Positions 36,040 through 47,303 of a DNA stretch of 64,000 nt are shown in pieces. The notes beneath the pieces were generated by a model that did no database searches, had not been told where the DNA came from, and saw nothing but the letters and a program-made list of their open reading frames with translations. Origin of the DNA: Dichotomocladium elegans (lineage: Eukaryota > Mucoromycota > Mucoromycetes > Mucorales > Lichtheimiaceae); the NCBI GenBank assembly GCA_025716815.1, contig JAIXMN010000001.1:248001-312000 (forward strand), given 5' to 3'. The position numbers were made by a program, and so were the translations under genes. Positions within the stretch are counted from its first letter, which is position 1, and the number at the start of each line of letters is the position of its first letter.

Positions 36040-37466
36040 ATGAACTTTAATCTATCGCATGTTACGTCCAACCCACTGGTCCTCAGTTCGGCATGTTTAG
36101 CAACTGTAATATCGCTCTCCAAACTCTTTCCCTCGTATGTATTCCAACGACGAAGCCCTTTAATTCTCTAGATCGGATGGATCATCACCTTTGTTGGTGC
36201 GTGTCTCTCTCACATCCGCGGCGCCAGCTGGTGGATCATCGTTTATGAATTTGCGCTGCTGGTCAGCATATATTTCATTCTCGCAAAATCGCTTTTCTGT
36301 CATTATCAGCTAGTAGTAAGTAAATCCAAAGGAAGGGAGAGTGAGAAAAAAAAAGAATCGCAATCGATGGCACAGAAGCGTACTTACTGTACAAAAACCA
36401 TAAGCTCCTTATGTTCTTGTCCATCAGTATTGCCACGCTGACGCTGCTGATCGAAATGCTCGTGAACCGCTCTGGTAGCGCTTCCAAAGCAGCTGCAGGA
36501 GGATCCTGTATTCTTGTGATCATGCAGGTAAAAAATGACACGTTGCACACGTCTTCTCTCCAAAGAGAGACCCTATGCATGCTCATCTGAAAATATTACA
36601 TCTTCTAGTACTTCTGGGTCTTGATTCTTAGCAGTGGGGAGGACTCCCCCATTCACCGTTCCGTCTATGGACTTCAGTCGCCGAGGCATCAGTCCCGAGC
36701 AAGTCGCCATCAGCATCAGCAGCAACAACGTCACCACAACCACCGGTCGACTCAAAACCATACTAGCCATCATCAACATCGCTCCATTCACCATCAACCT
36801 CCTCAAGAACGCTATTATGATAGCGAAAAACGCCAAACGTCTATCTCCTCCCTCCATAGTGTGGTTTCTCTGTATCAGACCTCACGCCCAGACTCGGATC
36901 CCCCAGCAGCTGCCATTTCGGCTGCAGAAGCCGCAACAACGGCTGTTGCCGAAGCCACTGCTACTCCTACCACTGCTACCACTCTAATTCCTACGTCCAC
37001 CCTCGAAGTAGTTACCACCACGCTTCCTGCTCCTGGTACGGCTATTACGACCGACATTGCCACTGCAGCTACCGCACCGCCATCACCTGCTCCGCAGATG
37101 AAGCAGGAGTCGGAGACTGACAAAGGAAAAGACCATGTCAAGGCATTGCATGGATGTAAGCAAAACTTTTCGGCTGGTTGAATGAGATCGGGGAGGGGGA
37201 GAGGTTACTGCGAGATGGATATGGATTAAACAGTAGCATGTGCATGCCCGTAACAGACCGAGCTAATCCTGAGGATCCAAATGAGCTGTCGTTCGTGAAG
37301 GATGAGTCGCTCGAAATTTTGGATCGACGAGGCAACTGGTGGCAAGCGCGAAAGCAGGATGGATCGATTGGCATTGTGCCTAGCAACTATGTAAGTTGTC
37401 TATCTATCTGGCAAAGAAAAGATTCACAATAAGCTCATGGCCGTACTCTTTTAGTTTACCCCATAA
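36040..37466 (+). CDS. SHO1: Sho1-type osmosensor adaptor (four TM + SH3)
   Basis: Six exons: 36040-36105, 36172-36315, 36405-36527, 36609-37155, 37257-37390, 37455-37466; 341 residues. The N-terminal half has four membrane spans ([69 protein letters not shown]). A long His/Gln/Thr-rich cytoplasmic linker follows (about residues 125-285). The C-terminal SH3 domain is residues about 290-338 ([38 protein letters not shown]). In yeast Sho1 anchors Pbs2 and Ste11 at the membrane in the HOG and filamentation pathways. The last exon is 12 nt (Phe-Thr-Pro-stop), giving the usual PSNYF-x ending. The third acceptor (CATAAG|CTC) is the weakest junction. Confidence 0.88.
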
Positions 37467-38943
37467 TTGGAGCGTCCCCTTTCTCTCCTTTTTGGATTCG
37501 GGTCTTATGTTATCCATTACTTCTGTACTCGAGTTTTCAAAAACACATCGCCTCTCCCTTATCGTCTTCACGACAATCCCAAAGGAGGTTATCATCTATC
37601 TTATTCTTTTTGGCACTGTTCAGCAAGGTTATTTACCTCGCATAGACCGCTTTTTATTATTATTACTATTATTATTATTATTCCCAAAGCAAAAAAAAAA
37701 AAAGTCGTCTCATATACGTTTCATATATTATCTGTTATTACCTTAGTCTCCTAAAAATGGGATGTTTTTTCTCAGTGACGATGGCATATGTCTGTCTGGA
37801 TTATCAGATCAAAGGGTGCCGTCTCTCGATCTGCTTTGGCATCGAAGTTTAAGCCCGCCATATGTGCTAGCAGGACGATTCTCTCAAGCTCATTATCCCA
37901 AGAAAGCTTAAACAACGAGAAAGACAGGGTTTTAAATGACGAGTTTAGTTTATTGTTCCTCTTTCTTTAAAAAAAAATGCTCCTGGCCTTGGGCCTTTAA
38001 TGCAACTTTTCCTAATTGGGAGGTGAAAGCGTATCAGCAAAGCAACAAATGTACCTGCTTAAGCTCATTTCTGATAGAATTAAACTCTCAAATGAGTATA
38101 TATCCCTATTACTGATCTGATGAAATGATCATCACAATTAAGCATGCACTTTGTTTCTCCTCGCTTCTGCATCTGCTAGATACACTACATTAGAAACGTT
38201 TTCGTTGACAGACATCCGCAGATCATATTCTCTTTTTAAACGTCTTCTTTTACCAAATCAAATGCGATTAGGGCTGTGAAACATAGCATACGCCAGAAAA
38301 TAGCGTTGGTATTGGATCATGGAACTTGATGTCACCTTTGCTGATGATGTGCGAACTGTATTTGGACCAAAATGATAATCGTTCACTGGTGATGATCATC
38401 CTTCCAGATGGTTCTTCTTTTCGAAATCTGCTTCCCCCCCTCCTGTGCTCCTCTCCTCTATCCTCCAAGTTTCTCCTTTTTGTTTTTTATTTTTTATTCA
38501 ATGGGTGATTTTCAGTGCAGATTGAAATTCGCGTGGAGTAGGACTGCTAGATTCGTTCGAGAACATCAAGTGGCACGAAAACATTACTGTTTTATCAATC
38601 GCCCTGTTGCATCAAATGCGCTTAAATTGAGTTGGAGCCGAAACTCTTTTGAGGTGCAAGGGAACGTATGAAAACATAGTAATAGGGCCCGTGCCCCCTA
38701 GAGCTAGTTGTTGACTTGTTCTGCAAATTCTATCACGATGATCACTCATAAAACCCTGAAATCATGGAACACTTCATTTGTAAAGCAGAAGCCACCCTAT
38801 CCACGCACGCACACGGCTTTGACTTGACTATGGAACTTGGGAGAGGAGAAAGCACGTTTGGAGAAAATGATTGTCATGTGAGATGTCAGAAACTGCAATA
38901 GGGCCGTGACACATATTATTTTCTTTGTTCCTATACGACGAGT
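37467..38943. other. Gene-poor spacer
   Basis: 1.5 kb between SHO1 and the bZIP gene. ATT repeats at 37655-37680 and scattered homopolymers; no supported gene. Probably the regulatory region of the bZIP gene. Confidence 0.45.
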
Positions 38944-40400
38944 ATGGACGCTAGCCACAAAGCCGCCCCTCGATTCAAATTCCAACACTTCAATCAGGAA
39001 TACGATTTTGGCATTGAGGATGAAAACGGCGATGTTTTGCGCAAGCGCAAACGCCCAGGCAGAAAGCCCAATCCGCCTTCCCTACCAGAACGACGGGCAC
39101 AGAATCGTGCTGCCCAACGTGCATTTCGGGAGCGCGAACAGCAACGCCGACAAGAAAAGGAGCAGGAATTCCAACGACTTATTGATGAGCTAAATTACCT
39201 ACGTCGTCGTGTTTCTGAGGTTCAGTATGAGGCCAACTATCTGCGCGGGTGTGTCCTGCTCTTGTCCCTCGCCAGTCTTACCGAACGCGGATCGGTACCC
39301 CACATCTGGACGGATGCTCGTCTGTTCCCATTTCCGAAAACATATCCATCGCCTCCTCAGATAAAAGATGACATTCATACTATACCTGCCATTTTGCTCA
39401 CTGTTCTCGGAAGTAACCATCGTATTCTCGAATTTCAAAAGGCTTTACACGCCGCGCAATCCACTGGTTGGGACGTAACTGACCAGGTTACTCAGGTTTT
39501 AAATAATCTTGGTAATGATAAATCTGTCAACGCGACAACAGTAACAACAGCAGCAGCAGCAGCAGCAGCAGCGATTCCGGCGGCAACCAGAACTCTCAAC
39601 GATACCTGTGGCGCTCCCAGCACTAAAAATGCCTGCGCTCAGCCCATTCCTCAAGCGCTGTCACCGGCTCATCACAATGTGTCCGCTAATCAGCAGCAGC
39701 AATCCCGCAACGACGACAACTTACTCCCCTCAACCGGCCCAGAGTCTATGGTCAGCACATTCGCCGCAGTAACACCCGCTGTTGGGACAATAACCGAGAA
39801 GCCTGCGCTCAAAACGCCATGCGACTTGGAACACATGCCCGCGCTCCAAGCGCTCCATATTCTCCGTTTACAGCTGAAATGCTCCAGCATTCTTGGTGAT
39901 AAATCTCGTAGCGTCTTCACTCCGAGTAAGTCGGTGCTAGTAAATGAGAAAAATGGGGAGCGGGGAGCGTCCAAGAAAAAGGCGGCTGAGAGATTGATGG
40001 TAGCTCACTGCCTCCCCTCAAAGCTGCCCTCCAGCGATTGATATCACACGATGTCCGCATTGATTACATACCGCTTGGCTCAATGAGAGACCGCATGATC
40101 CTCTTCCAGGGACTGTACGATGCTGACGACTGCTTCGAGCTCCTGTCAACAAAAACCATGTTTATTGGCGGCGAAGAGCGCGACAGCCGGAATTGGATCA
40201 TCCATCCGTCATTCTCTGAAAAGTACTGGTTTCTGTCACACCACCTTGTCGACCATCATTCGGGCGAATGCGGTTTTATTCCAGATATCATCGAGGCTAT
40301 CATATTAACCCAGCAGGGAGAGCAAGAGACGGTAGAAGAACCGAAGAGCGGTAACGTGACACTTCCTTCCATCTCACGCGAAGGCGGGCTCAAGCTGTAG
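38944..40400 (+). CDS. YAP/AP-1-like bZIP transcription factor
   Basis: Exons 38944-39925 and 40024-40400, phase 1, 452 residues. The basic region is about residues 50-72 (RRAQNRAAQRAFREREQQRR) and is of the fungal YAP type (NxxAQxxFR), followed by a short leucine zipper. The middle has an Ala run (CAG/CAA codons read as Ala at 39549-39571) and low complexity. The C-terminal domain (TALQRLISHDVRIDYIPLGS, RDRMILFQGLYDADDCFELL, DSRNWIIHPSFSEKYWFL) is the one paired with YAP-like bZIPs in zygomycetes and many filamentous fungi (DUF3425-like); its role is not known to me. Probably a nuclear stress or metabolic regulator. Confidence 0.88.
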
Positions 40401-40664
40401 TCAATTCAATGGATTCGCTACGTATGCTTCATAACCATTTCGCCAATTCATCCAACAATAAATAGTCAGCAGAATTGGATAAAGCTGTTCTTCATAGCAA
40501 AGCCTTTCCAGGTACAAGTGTAACCCATGCCCAACCTGACTGAAACATCCACTTGCTACAACAACAACTTGCATGACGCTCTGATCCGGCTTCTATTTTT
40601 TCCTCTCTCTCTCTCTCTTTCTTTTTTTACTGCCTATGCCCCCACTTTCTCCCATCCTATTTCA

Positions 40665-41160
40665 ATGCCTTCGACAACGACTGACAGCGATACTACCACG
40701 AATCCGGAAGAGGTAAACCGGTGTAAAAATCTGTACATGTTTCGCAGCGTATACTGACATTATTTAGCTTATGAAACAGCTCAAGGTCAGACTGGCATTT
40801 GCCCGCTTCAAAGTCCAGAATGGCATGATTGACCAGAACATTGATCAAATTGAGCATTCCGTGCAATGCCATCAGTCACGAGAAGCTGCCTTCAAAGAGC
40901 AGCAAGAGGCATTATTGTTGTTACGGAGCGAATTGCCGCCGACGCCGCCACAGACATTCTATGGGCAGCAGCAGCACCACCACCATCACGTCCGCGCTGA
41001 TGAGGAAGCAATGGCCGCTCAGAATTTGGTCCTTCTGTCTTCGCCCGTGCTCCTGCCATCACTCCCAGATGCTATGGTACAACAAGCACCAGACCATGTT
41101 GAGAATAGCAAGCCGCTGGTGCAGCCGCTCAGAGCGTCACCGGTGGTCCGAAAGACGTGA
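40665..41160 (+). CDS. Possible Whi5/Nrm1-like G1/S transcriptional repressor
   Basis: Exons 40665-40712 and 40768-41160, phase 0, 146 residues. Shortly after the start lies LMKQLKVRLAFARFKVQNGM followed by DQNIDQIEHSV, which resembles the short GTB motif (LKxRLxxAxxKVQxG) by which Whi5 and Nrm1 bind the SBF/MBF G1/S factors. The rest is Gln/His/Pro-rich and apparently disordered, as in Whi5. The match is to a roughly 25-residue motif only. Alternatives: an unrelated short protein with a helical segment. The stop falls 92 bp before the SGD1 start. Confidence 0.55.
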
Positions 41161-41252
41161 GCGGACTCTCGGGATGCGGCCCAGAAGGGCATAAAAATAA
41201 AAATAAAAATTTGCCCATCTCTTTCAAAGAAAGTTTGACTTCAATTACCGGA

Positions 41253-44200
41253 ATGAGACCTACTAACACCAACCGAGGTCACAGACCTCACGATCCGAGC
41301 ATCGGCTCACGCATGCCAGAGAAAATGCTCGAAGAACTTGAAGAACAAAGTCTGTTTTGACACTACGTGCGTTTTTGTATAGAACCCTTCTCTTATTGAT
41401 CTTTTTGCGCAGATCAAGACGATCGTCACTTCAAAAACGACAAGATCAACAGGGCTGCCAATCGAAAAGAACTGCGGAAGCAAAAACGCCAGGAGAAGGG
41501 CAAGCGAAAAGCACAGCACCATGCACAACTGATGGAGGCCGCCAGAAAACGACAAAAGATACACGAAGAAGCAAAAAGTAAAAACGTTCAGCAAAAACCA
41601 TCAAAGAAACCATCACAGCCCGTAAACAGCGAAAGGAAGGGAAAAGCGGCTGTGGCCACAAAGTCTGCCGAACTCACCCGTCAGAAGACACCAAAACAAT
41701 CGGATCGTACGCCCAAGAATGATAAAGAAGCGCTCGATCGATTATCACGATCGAATCCACACCTGTTCTCGCTACTAGAGCAGGATAATTTGGTCAGTGA
41801 CACTGGAAAGAACAAGTTTGAGGAGGATGACCGCGACATTGCCTATTGGGAAAAGAAACTCGGCATGAATAAAAAAAAGAAGGCTGGCTATGACAAGGCA
41901 TTTGCAGAAGACGGCCTGCTGGACTTGTTGGACGGTTTGGATGGAGATCATGCCGGAAGCGACGAACAATCAGGACCGGAGGAGGACGATTCCGCCTATT
42001 TGAAAAAAAAGCGACAACTCGCCAAAACAAAAGAGATGGCTGCTGAAGCGGAAGCTGAGAAGGTTGGTAGCAGACACAACGACAGAAAATGGCTGCTAAT
42101 CGGTATCGTCTAGAAAATGAACTCGCTGTTCGGTGCATTCGATGAAAGCGAAGACGACGACGACGACGACGACGACGACGGTACTGATATGGAGTCAGAT
42201 GAAATGAGTGAGGAAGAGGCTAGCGATGGAGAGACAGAGAGCGACGATGAGCAAGACAGTGATAAAGATGAAGATGAAGAAATGACCTATGACGAAACAT
42301 CCGGTGTTGACAAGGAAATGAAGAAAGCAGAAGAAGAAGAAAAGATGGCACGTGCTATTTTCAATGTGATTGTACCGCCCTGCTGACGACAATTACTCTA
42401 GGTTTCTCAACATAAATCGCAAGACATCACTACGACGCCCTCCAAACTTTCTACTCCTTCAAAATATGTCCCACCTCACCTTCGAAAGGCTGCTGATACT
42501 AAGAGCGAGCAACAGATCAAACTTCATCGCGTCCTTCAAGGTCTTCTGAATAGATTGAACGAGAGCAATATCGACAAAATCCTTGTGGATATTGAAAAAT
42601 GCTATAGTACATATCCTCGCCATGGTAATGTATATTAAAATCTACTCCACTGTATTTTATCTGTATTAACACAAATCGGCGTTTAGATGTCACTTCGACT
42701 ATAACCAATATTATATTGGCGTCTATTTCTCTTCGTGGCAGCTTACAAGAGTCATTCGTCATTCCCTATGCCGCCATTATTGCCGCTCTTTATCGGTTGA
42801 TCGGCGTTGATTTTGGTAACTTCTTTCGGTCTCCATTCTTTATTACGGTGATAATGTAACCTGTAAACGCTTTAGCCGCCTTTTTCGTCCAGGCGCTCGT
42901 GGAGAATTTTGAACGCGACTACAATAACTGCCAGAATTCGATGGCAAATGGCGATGATATGACTGAGGAAGGCGCCAACGGCGCAAAGGAAGCCAAGAAT
43001 TTGCTGACTCTTGCGGTCGAGCTCTATAATTTCCAAGTGATCGCATGTGTGCTCATATATGATATTATTCATCTGTTGATTAAGAGTCTGAATGAGTACG
43101 ACGTTGACCTTCTTATGAAGATTGTGACAGGTAGATCAATATCTTCGGTTGAGAACACAGTAGATCTTAGTCATACTAAACCATACGTCGATAGCTGCTG
43201 GTGCTCAGCTTCGTACCGACGATCCAACCTCGTTGAAGGATATTATCGATGAAATCCAGAAAGAGACTCAAAAACGTGATGCTTCGTCTGTTACGTATGT
43301 ACAAGCTTACAGATCATGATCCGGATACCATCCAATCCACACATGCTTATTACTTACCTAGGTTGCGTCACAAATTCATGTTGGAAACCCTTTCCAATAT
43401 CAAGAATAACAAGATCAAGAACGGTCCTACCGCCTCTGGTCAAGCTGACAAGGAGCTGGTAATGAAACTCAAAAAGTTCTTGAGCAACCTGGATAGAAAG
43501 CGAACCACAAAGAGCGCAGAAGCATTACGTGTCAGCCTTGAAGATATCCACAACATTGAGACAAAGGGAAAATGGTGGCTGGTTGGCGCATCTTGGCGGG
43601 ACAATCTGGTTGGCACGGAGAGCAAGCACAAGAAATCCGCCAAGGTTGCGAGCGATTTACAAAAGGAACAAACTCTTCAAGAAGCGCTGCTCAAGCTTGC
43701 GAGGAAGCAGGGTATGAACACCGATGTGCGTCGAAGTATTTTCGTAACCATCATGAGCTCAGAAGTAAGTTGTCCAAGTAAAGTTTAAGATTGTGTTTGT
43801 GGAGTTCCTGTTAATGAATATTTTTCTTTCGCTTCAGGACTATTTGGATGCTTTTGAAAGGCTAATGAAACTCGGTCTTACCGAAGTCCAGCAGCGAGAA
43901 ATTGCTCGAGTTCTTGTACAGTGTACTGGCAACGTAAGTGCGCTTTTCTGCTGCATCGGTTCAATTGGTTGTGGAAAATTAATGGTTCGAATATCTAGGA
44001 GAAAACATTCAATCCGTTTTATTTGCATGTCGGCAGGCGATTTTGTTCGGTGAACCACTCGTTCAAGGTGACCTTCCAGTATTGTCTGTGGGATTTCCTA
44101 CGTGAATGCGGAGAACGTGAAGTGGGCGGTTTAGACCGGATCACTTCCGAAAGCTTTGACAGGACTTCAGGAGAAGAGAGCAAAGTCCGCGTAGGGCGCA

Positions 44201-44538
44201 TATTGAACGTGGCTAAATTCTATGCTGGCCTCGTTGTCAGTGACTCCCTCTCACTCAGTATCTTGAGGAGTGTCAATTTCATGATTCTTGGGCGCAAAGG
44301 CCGGCTCTGGATGGAGCTCTTCTTTGTGCATCTCTTTTTGCAAGCCAAGGACGGTGGCCCTCAGGCTCTTGCCACTATATTTGGAAAGATCATGGACATG
44401 CGAACATTAGCACAAGGCTGTCTCTTCTTTTTGCAGGAGACAGTGATCCGTGCTCCTAATTCAGGATTAAAACCAGACGAAATGGAAGTCGTCCTCTCTG
44501 GGTGCAAAATTGCCAAGACTATACTCAGCCGGAAGTAG
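41253..44538 (+). CDS. SGD1: Sgd1/NOM1 nucleolar MIF4G-MA3 protein
   Basis: Ten exons: 41253-41349, 41413-42062, 42114-42365, 42402-42624, 42687-42815, 42876-43130, 43195-43294, 43362-43764, 43838-43933, 43999-44538; in phase, 914 residues. A Lys/Glu-rich N-terminus with an Asp run (42155-42180) leads to KYVPPHLRK, then a MIF4G domain (LHRVLQGLLNRLNESNIDKI to LRHKFMLETLSNIKNNKIKN) and an MA3 domain (RRSIFVTIMSSEDYLDAFER, FKVTFQYCLWDFLRECGER, VNFMILGRKGRLWMELFFVH). Sgd1/NOM1 works in 18S rRNA maturation in the nucleolus with the Fal1/eIF4A3 helicase. The 36-nt third intron is very short but restores the frame exactly. Confidence 0.95.
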
Positions 44539-45775
44539 AAACGAGGCAGCGAAAGCAGCTTTGATATAGTTTGTATTTTATGTTCAGGCTTTAAAGATAA
44601 AAAAGGCCAAAGCACACAGCATTTTTGCATGATCAAAAAGTCCACATGGTACCCATCCGCTTAAAAGAGGCAGCCGACTTCCCTATTCTCCGGACTTTAT
44701 ATATATATTAATACAGCTTGGCTATCTCAGCCCATTCTACCATGACAATGCTCAGAAAGAATACGCTAAACGCGGTGATAAATGAAAGGCTAAATTAGTG
44801 AGCGAAATGGGTAGCTAACAAGAGTGGAATAACTGGACAATGTCCGAAAAGTAAGTCAGGGCAGAGAGTAATTCCGTCTGACCAAAAAGGAATCACGTGA
44901 TAAATATCTCACGAATCGCGTTGACCGTGAGGCTACAGTTCACGAACCTGAAAATAGGTAGCTAGAGAATATTTGCATCACCGTGTTAACATGACACGGT
45001 CGGTACAACTGAAGGAGAGAATATGCTCCGGGGATACAACAGTAGTAAGAATAGAGAGGATGAATGTTAAGGTTGGCGGCGGGGGCAAGAGGATAGTATA
45101 ACGGGACTATTCACTCGCAAAATCGGGCTCCTTGATCGCGTCGACCGACTCCAAAAATCGATACGGCCAAGGAAAGAAATACCAAAAGGGTGTGCAAATC
45201 AAACGATGGCAAACGGATGACTTCTCTGTTTCGTCACAGCAATAAGTCAAACGGTGGGGTTTTGAAGGTTGGGTAAAAAAAATAAATAAAGGGGTAATCC
45301 TTATGGATAAAAGTGACCAAAAGGTGAAAAAGAGATACTCTTGGTAATCTGGTTTATTCGTCCATTTGGGCGCGCTTAAAAGGATGTTGTCCCCAGACTA
45401 AAGGAAAGGACAATAACGCTAGATGAATGATATCGAGAAATTCAGAGATGGGTTGATGACATAGGAGCATACAAACGAAGAGAAGAGATGTAGGCGGACT
45501 GATAAAGGGACACTAAACTAGTGCAAGCAATAAACTAAGGAAGGATCTAGCTAGCTCTGTACTAACAGAAATTAAATATTTAGCGTGAAAATGGGTTGAG
45601 AAGATATAGCTCGTCTTGAAAGAGCGGTCGTCTAGGAAAAAAAAAAAATAAAAAGGTGGCACGGATGTGTCACGTGGGATTGTCAGGACCGCGTAAAAAG
45701 GCTTTACGTCCTGGGCACTGAAACAGGAATGTGGTCTGCCAGAAGATCTTTACCTGGGGGTGTCAAACAAGTAAC
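44539..45775. other. Gene-poor spacer
   Basis: 1.2 kb between SGD1 and the tRNA gene. A TATATATATTAATA patch lies at 44698-44711 and purine-rich DNA at 45000-45600. No gene seen. Confidence 0.5.
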
Positions 45776-45848
45776 GCCTTTGTAGCTCAGTTGGGAGAGC
45801 GTTAGACTGAAGATCTAAAGGTCATCGGTTCGATCCCGATCGAGGGCA
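45776..45848 (+). tRNA. tRNA-Phe: tRNA-Phe (GAA)
   Basis: A 73-nt cloverleaf without intron. The acceptor stem is GCCTTTG/CGAGGGC (two G-U pairs), A box TAGCTCAGTTGG, anticodon arm TTAGA-CTGAAGA-TCTAA with anticodon GAA, B box GGTTCGATCCC, discriminator A. A T7 run at 45892-45898 can serve as Pol III terminator. A Ty3-type retrotransposon begins 76 bp downstream in the same orientation. Confidence 0.96.
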
Positions 45849-45924
45849 TTTCATATCAGAATCCACCAATCATTCGGATGGTTATTCGGTCTTTTTTTGC
45901 TCGACCAAAATAGTTTGTGTAACA

Positions 45925-46245
45925 TGTCGTAGTACAGTCCAGTCGATTATTTTAATCACCGGCTACATGACCATTACCGCGGAGCGTAGCACTTTTTAGA
46001 CAAAGTCCGAATGACAATGGTTGCTAAACATGAGTCATCAGTAGCAATCTTGACAGCATTGCACTCATTTCTTACAAGTCAATACAGTATAAATAATGGG
46101 ACATTTATCGTAATAAAACATCATCATATATTGTCCGGACGACTATCTGTGTGGTTCTATCTCTCCGTGGTTATCTCTTCGTGGTTATTCTCTCAGTGGA
46201 CGTCGTCTCTTCTCAGTGGTATCCAAGTTTGATAAAAAGACGACA
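45925..46245 (+). repeat. 5' LTR of the Ty3/gypsy element
   Basis: 321 bp, TG...CA ends with a 6-bp inverted terminus (TGTCGT/ACGACA). A TATA box (TATAAATA, 46088-46095) and an AATAAA (46112-46117) mark the likely promoter and poly(A) signal, both close to the middle of the LTR. The last 100 bp contain three near-repeats of CGTGGTTATCTCT. Confidence 0.96.
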
Positions 46246-46247
46246 TT

Positions 46248-46263
46248 TGGTAGCTGATGCCTA
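46248..46263 (+). promoter_or_regulatory. Primer-binding site (initiator tRNA-Met type)
   Basis: TGGTAGCTG starts two bases after the 5' LTR. It is complementary to the 3' end of fungal initiator tRNA-Met (GCAGCUACCA) over nine bases. The first gag ATG (46257) lies inside this region. Confidence 0.65.
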
Positions 46264-47303
46264 GTGATTCATCGCAAGCAAAGTTTAAAAAAACAACATT
46301 CCAACGACACCGTTTTCAAGACAATAACATTTCCGATTCAGACGAAGAGCAAAACACGATGACCGATTCCAAGGCGATTCTCGAGGCAATGCATGTGATG
46401 ATGCAACAAATGCAAGCACAGCAACAAGAAATCAAGGCCCTGCGCGAGGAATCCAAGCACCGTTCGGTACCCGGCATGAAGGTCAAACCTGTACAGCCTG
46501 ACCTCTTTCGTGGCGATCGCTCGTCGTCAGCGGTGGAAGCCTGGTTACACACCGTCGATAAGTACGTCGATCATGCCGAACTCAGCGACCCTGAAAGAGT
46601 GGTCTACGCTTCGACGCTCCTACGCGACGGTGCCGCAACATGGTGGAGACACCTGGAAATGTCGTTCAGTCCAGATGCCGATACCAACCAGACGCCGAAG
46701 ACGTGGGAAGACTTTTGTGCGGCCATTCGTGGCGAGTTCAAGCCACGCAACTACGCCCAGGTAGCCCGCAACAAGCTCCGCCAGCTCAAACAAGGTACCA
46801 CTTCCACTGGCACCATTCGAGAGTACGTGATCACATTTAGGGATATTATGCTGGACCTGCCGGGCATGGACCAAGAGGACGCGATTGATGCGTTCATTCA
46901 TGGACTCGACTTGGACGCTCGCCTCCCCGTTCTGATGAAGGAACCATCCACTCTGCTTGCCGCGTATAATGCTGCCGAGTCGTACGAAGCAATGAAGGAG
47001 TATGCCGCCGGAAACGGCAATCCTACGGAGCGCCACTACTCGGATATCCACCGCCCAACAACACATCCTGCTCCGATCATGGTCCAACAGGCTGAGGGTC
47101 CCACGCCTATGGATTTGGATGTGATCAACCGCCGTCCTCAAGGCACAAGCAGATCGCACCAGCAAAATCGCCCTCGCCGCTGTTACAATTGTGATGGTCG
47201 TGGCCATCTCGCTCGCAATTGCCCGTCGCCGCGCTATTCTCGGTCTGGTTCGTCTGATAAATTTCTACATGGCGATTTAAAAGCCAACGCGCGTCAGGAA
47301 TAG
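46257..47303 (+). CDS. gag: Gag polyprotein of the Ty3/gypsy element
   Basis: 348 residues from the first ATG; the next in-frame ATG at 46359 (MTDSKAILEAMHVMMQQ) is a plausible alternative because the first overlaps the primer-binding site. The retrotransposon gag core is at about residues 85-235 (QPDLFRGDRSSSAVEAWLHT, TLLRDGAATWWRHLEM, FKPRNYAQVARNKLRQLKQG). A CCHC zinc knuckle CYNCDGRGHLARNC lies near the C-terminus. The stop is in a 43-nt overlap with the pol frame. Confidence 0.95.
   Translation: MPSDSSQAKFKKTTFQRHRFQDNNISDSDEEQNTMTDSKAILEAMHVMMQQMQAQQQEIKALREESKHRSVPGMKVKPVQPDLFRGDRSSSAVEAWLHTVDKYVDHAELSDPERVVYASTLLRDGAATWWRHLEMSFSPDADTNQTPKTWEDFCAAIRGEFKPRNYAQVARNKLRQLKQGTTSTGTIREYVITFRDIMLDLPGMDQEDAIDAFIHGLDLDARLPVLMKEPSTLLAAYNAAESYEAMKEYAAGNGNPTERHYSDIHRPTTHPAPIMVQQAEGPTPMDLDVINRRPQGTSRSHQQNRPRRCYNCDGRGHLARNCPSPRYSRSGSSDKFLHGDLKANARQE

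Noticed and set aside
36875..37141. Val/Ala-rich antisense frame
   Set aside because: Mirror of the Thr/Ala-rich linker of SHO1.
46011..46232. 73-residue frame repeated exactly at 50906-51127
   Set aside because: Both lie inside the LTRs; identity reflects the LTR repeat, not a gene.
46620..47207. 195-residue antisense open frame over gag
   Set aside because: Shadow of the real gag frame; opposite strand, biased composition, no motif.
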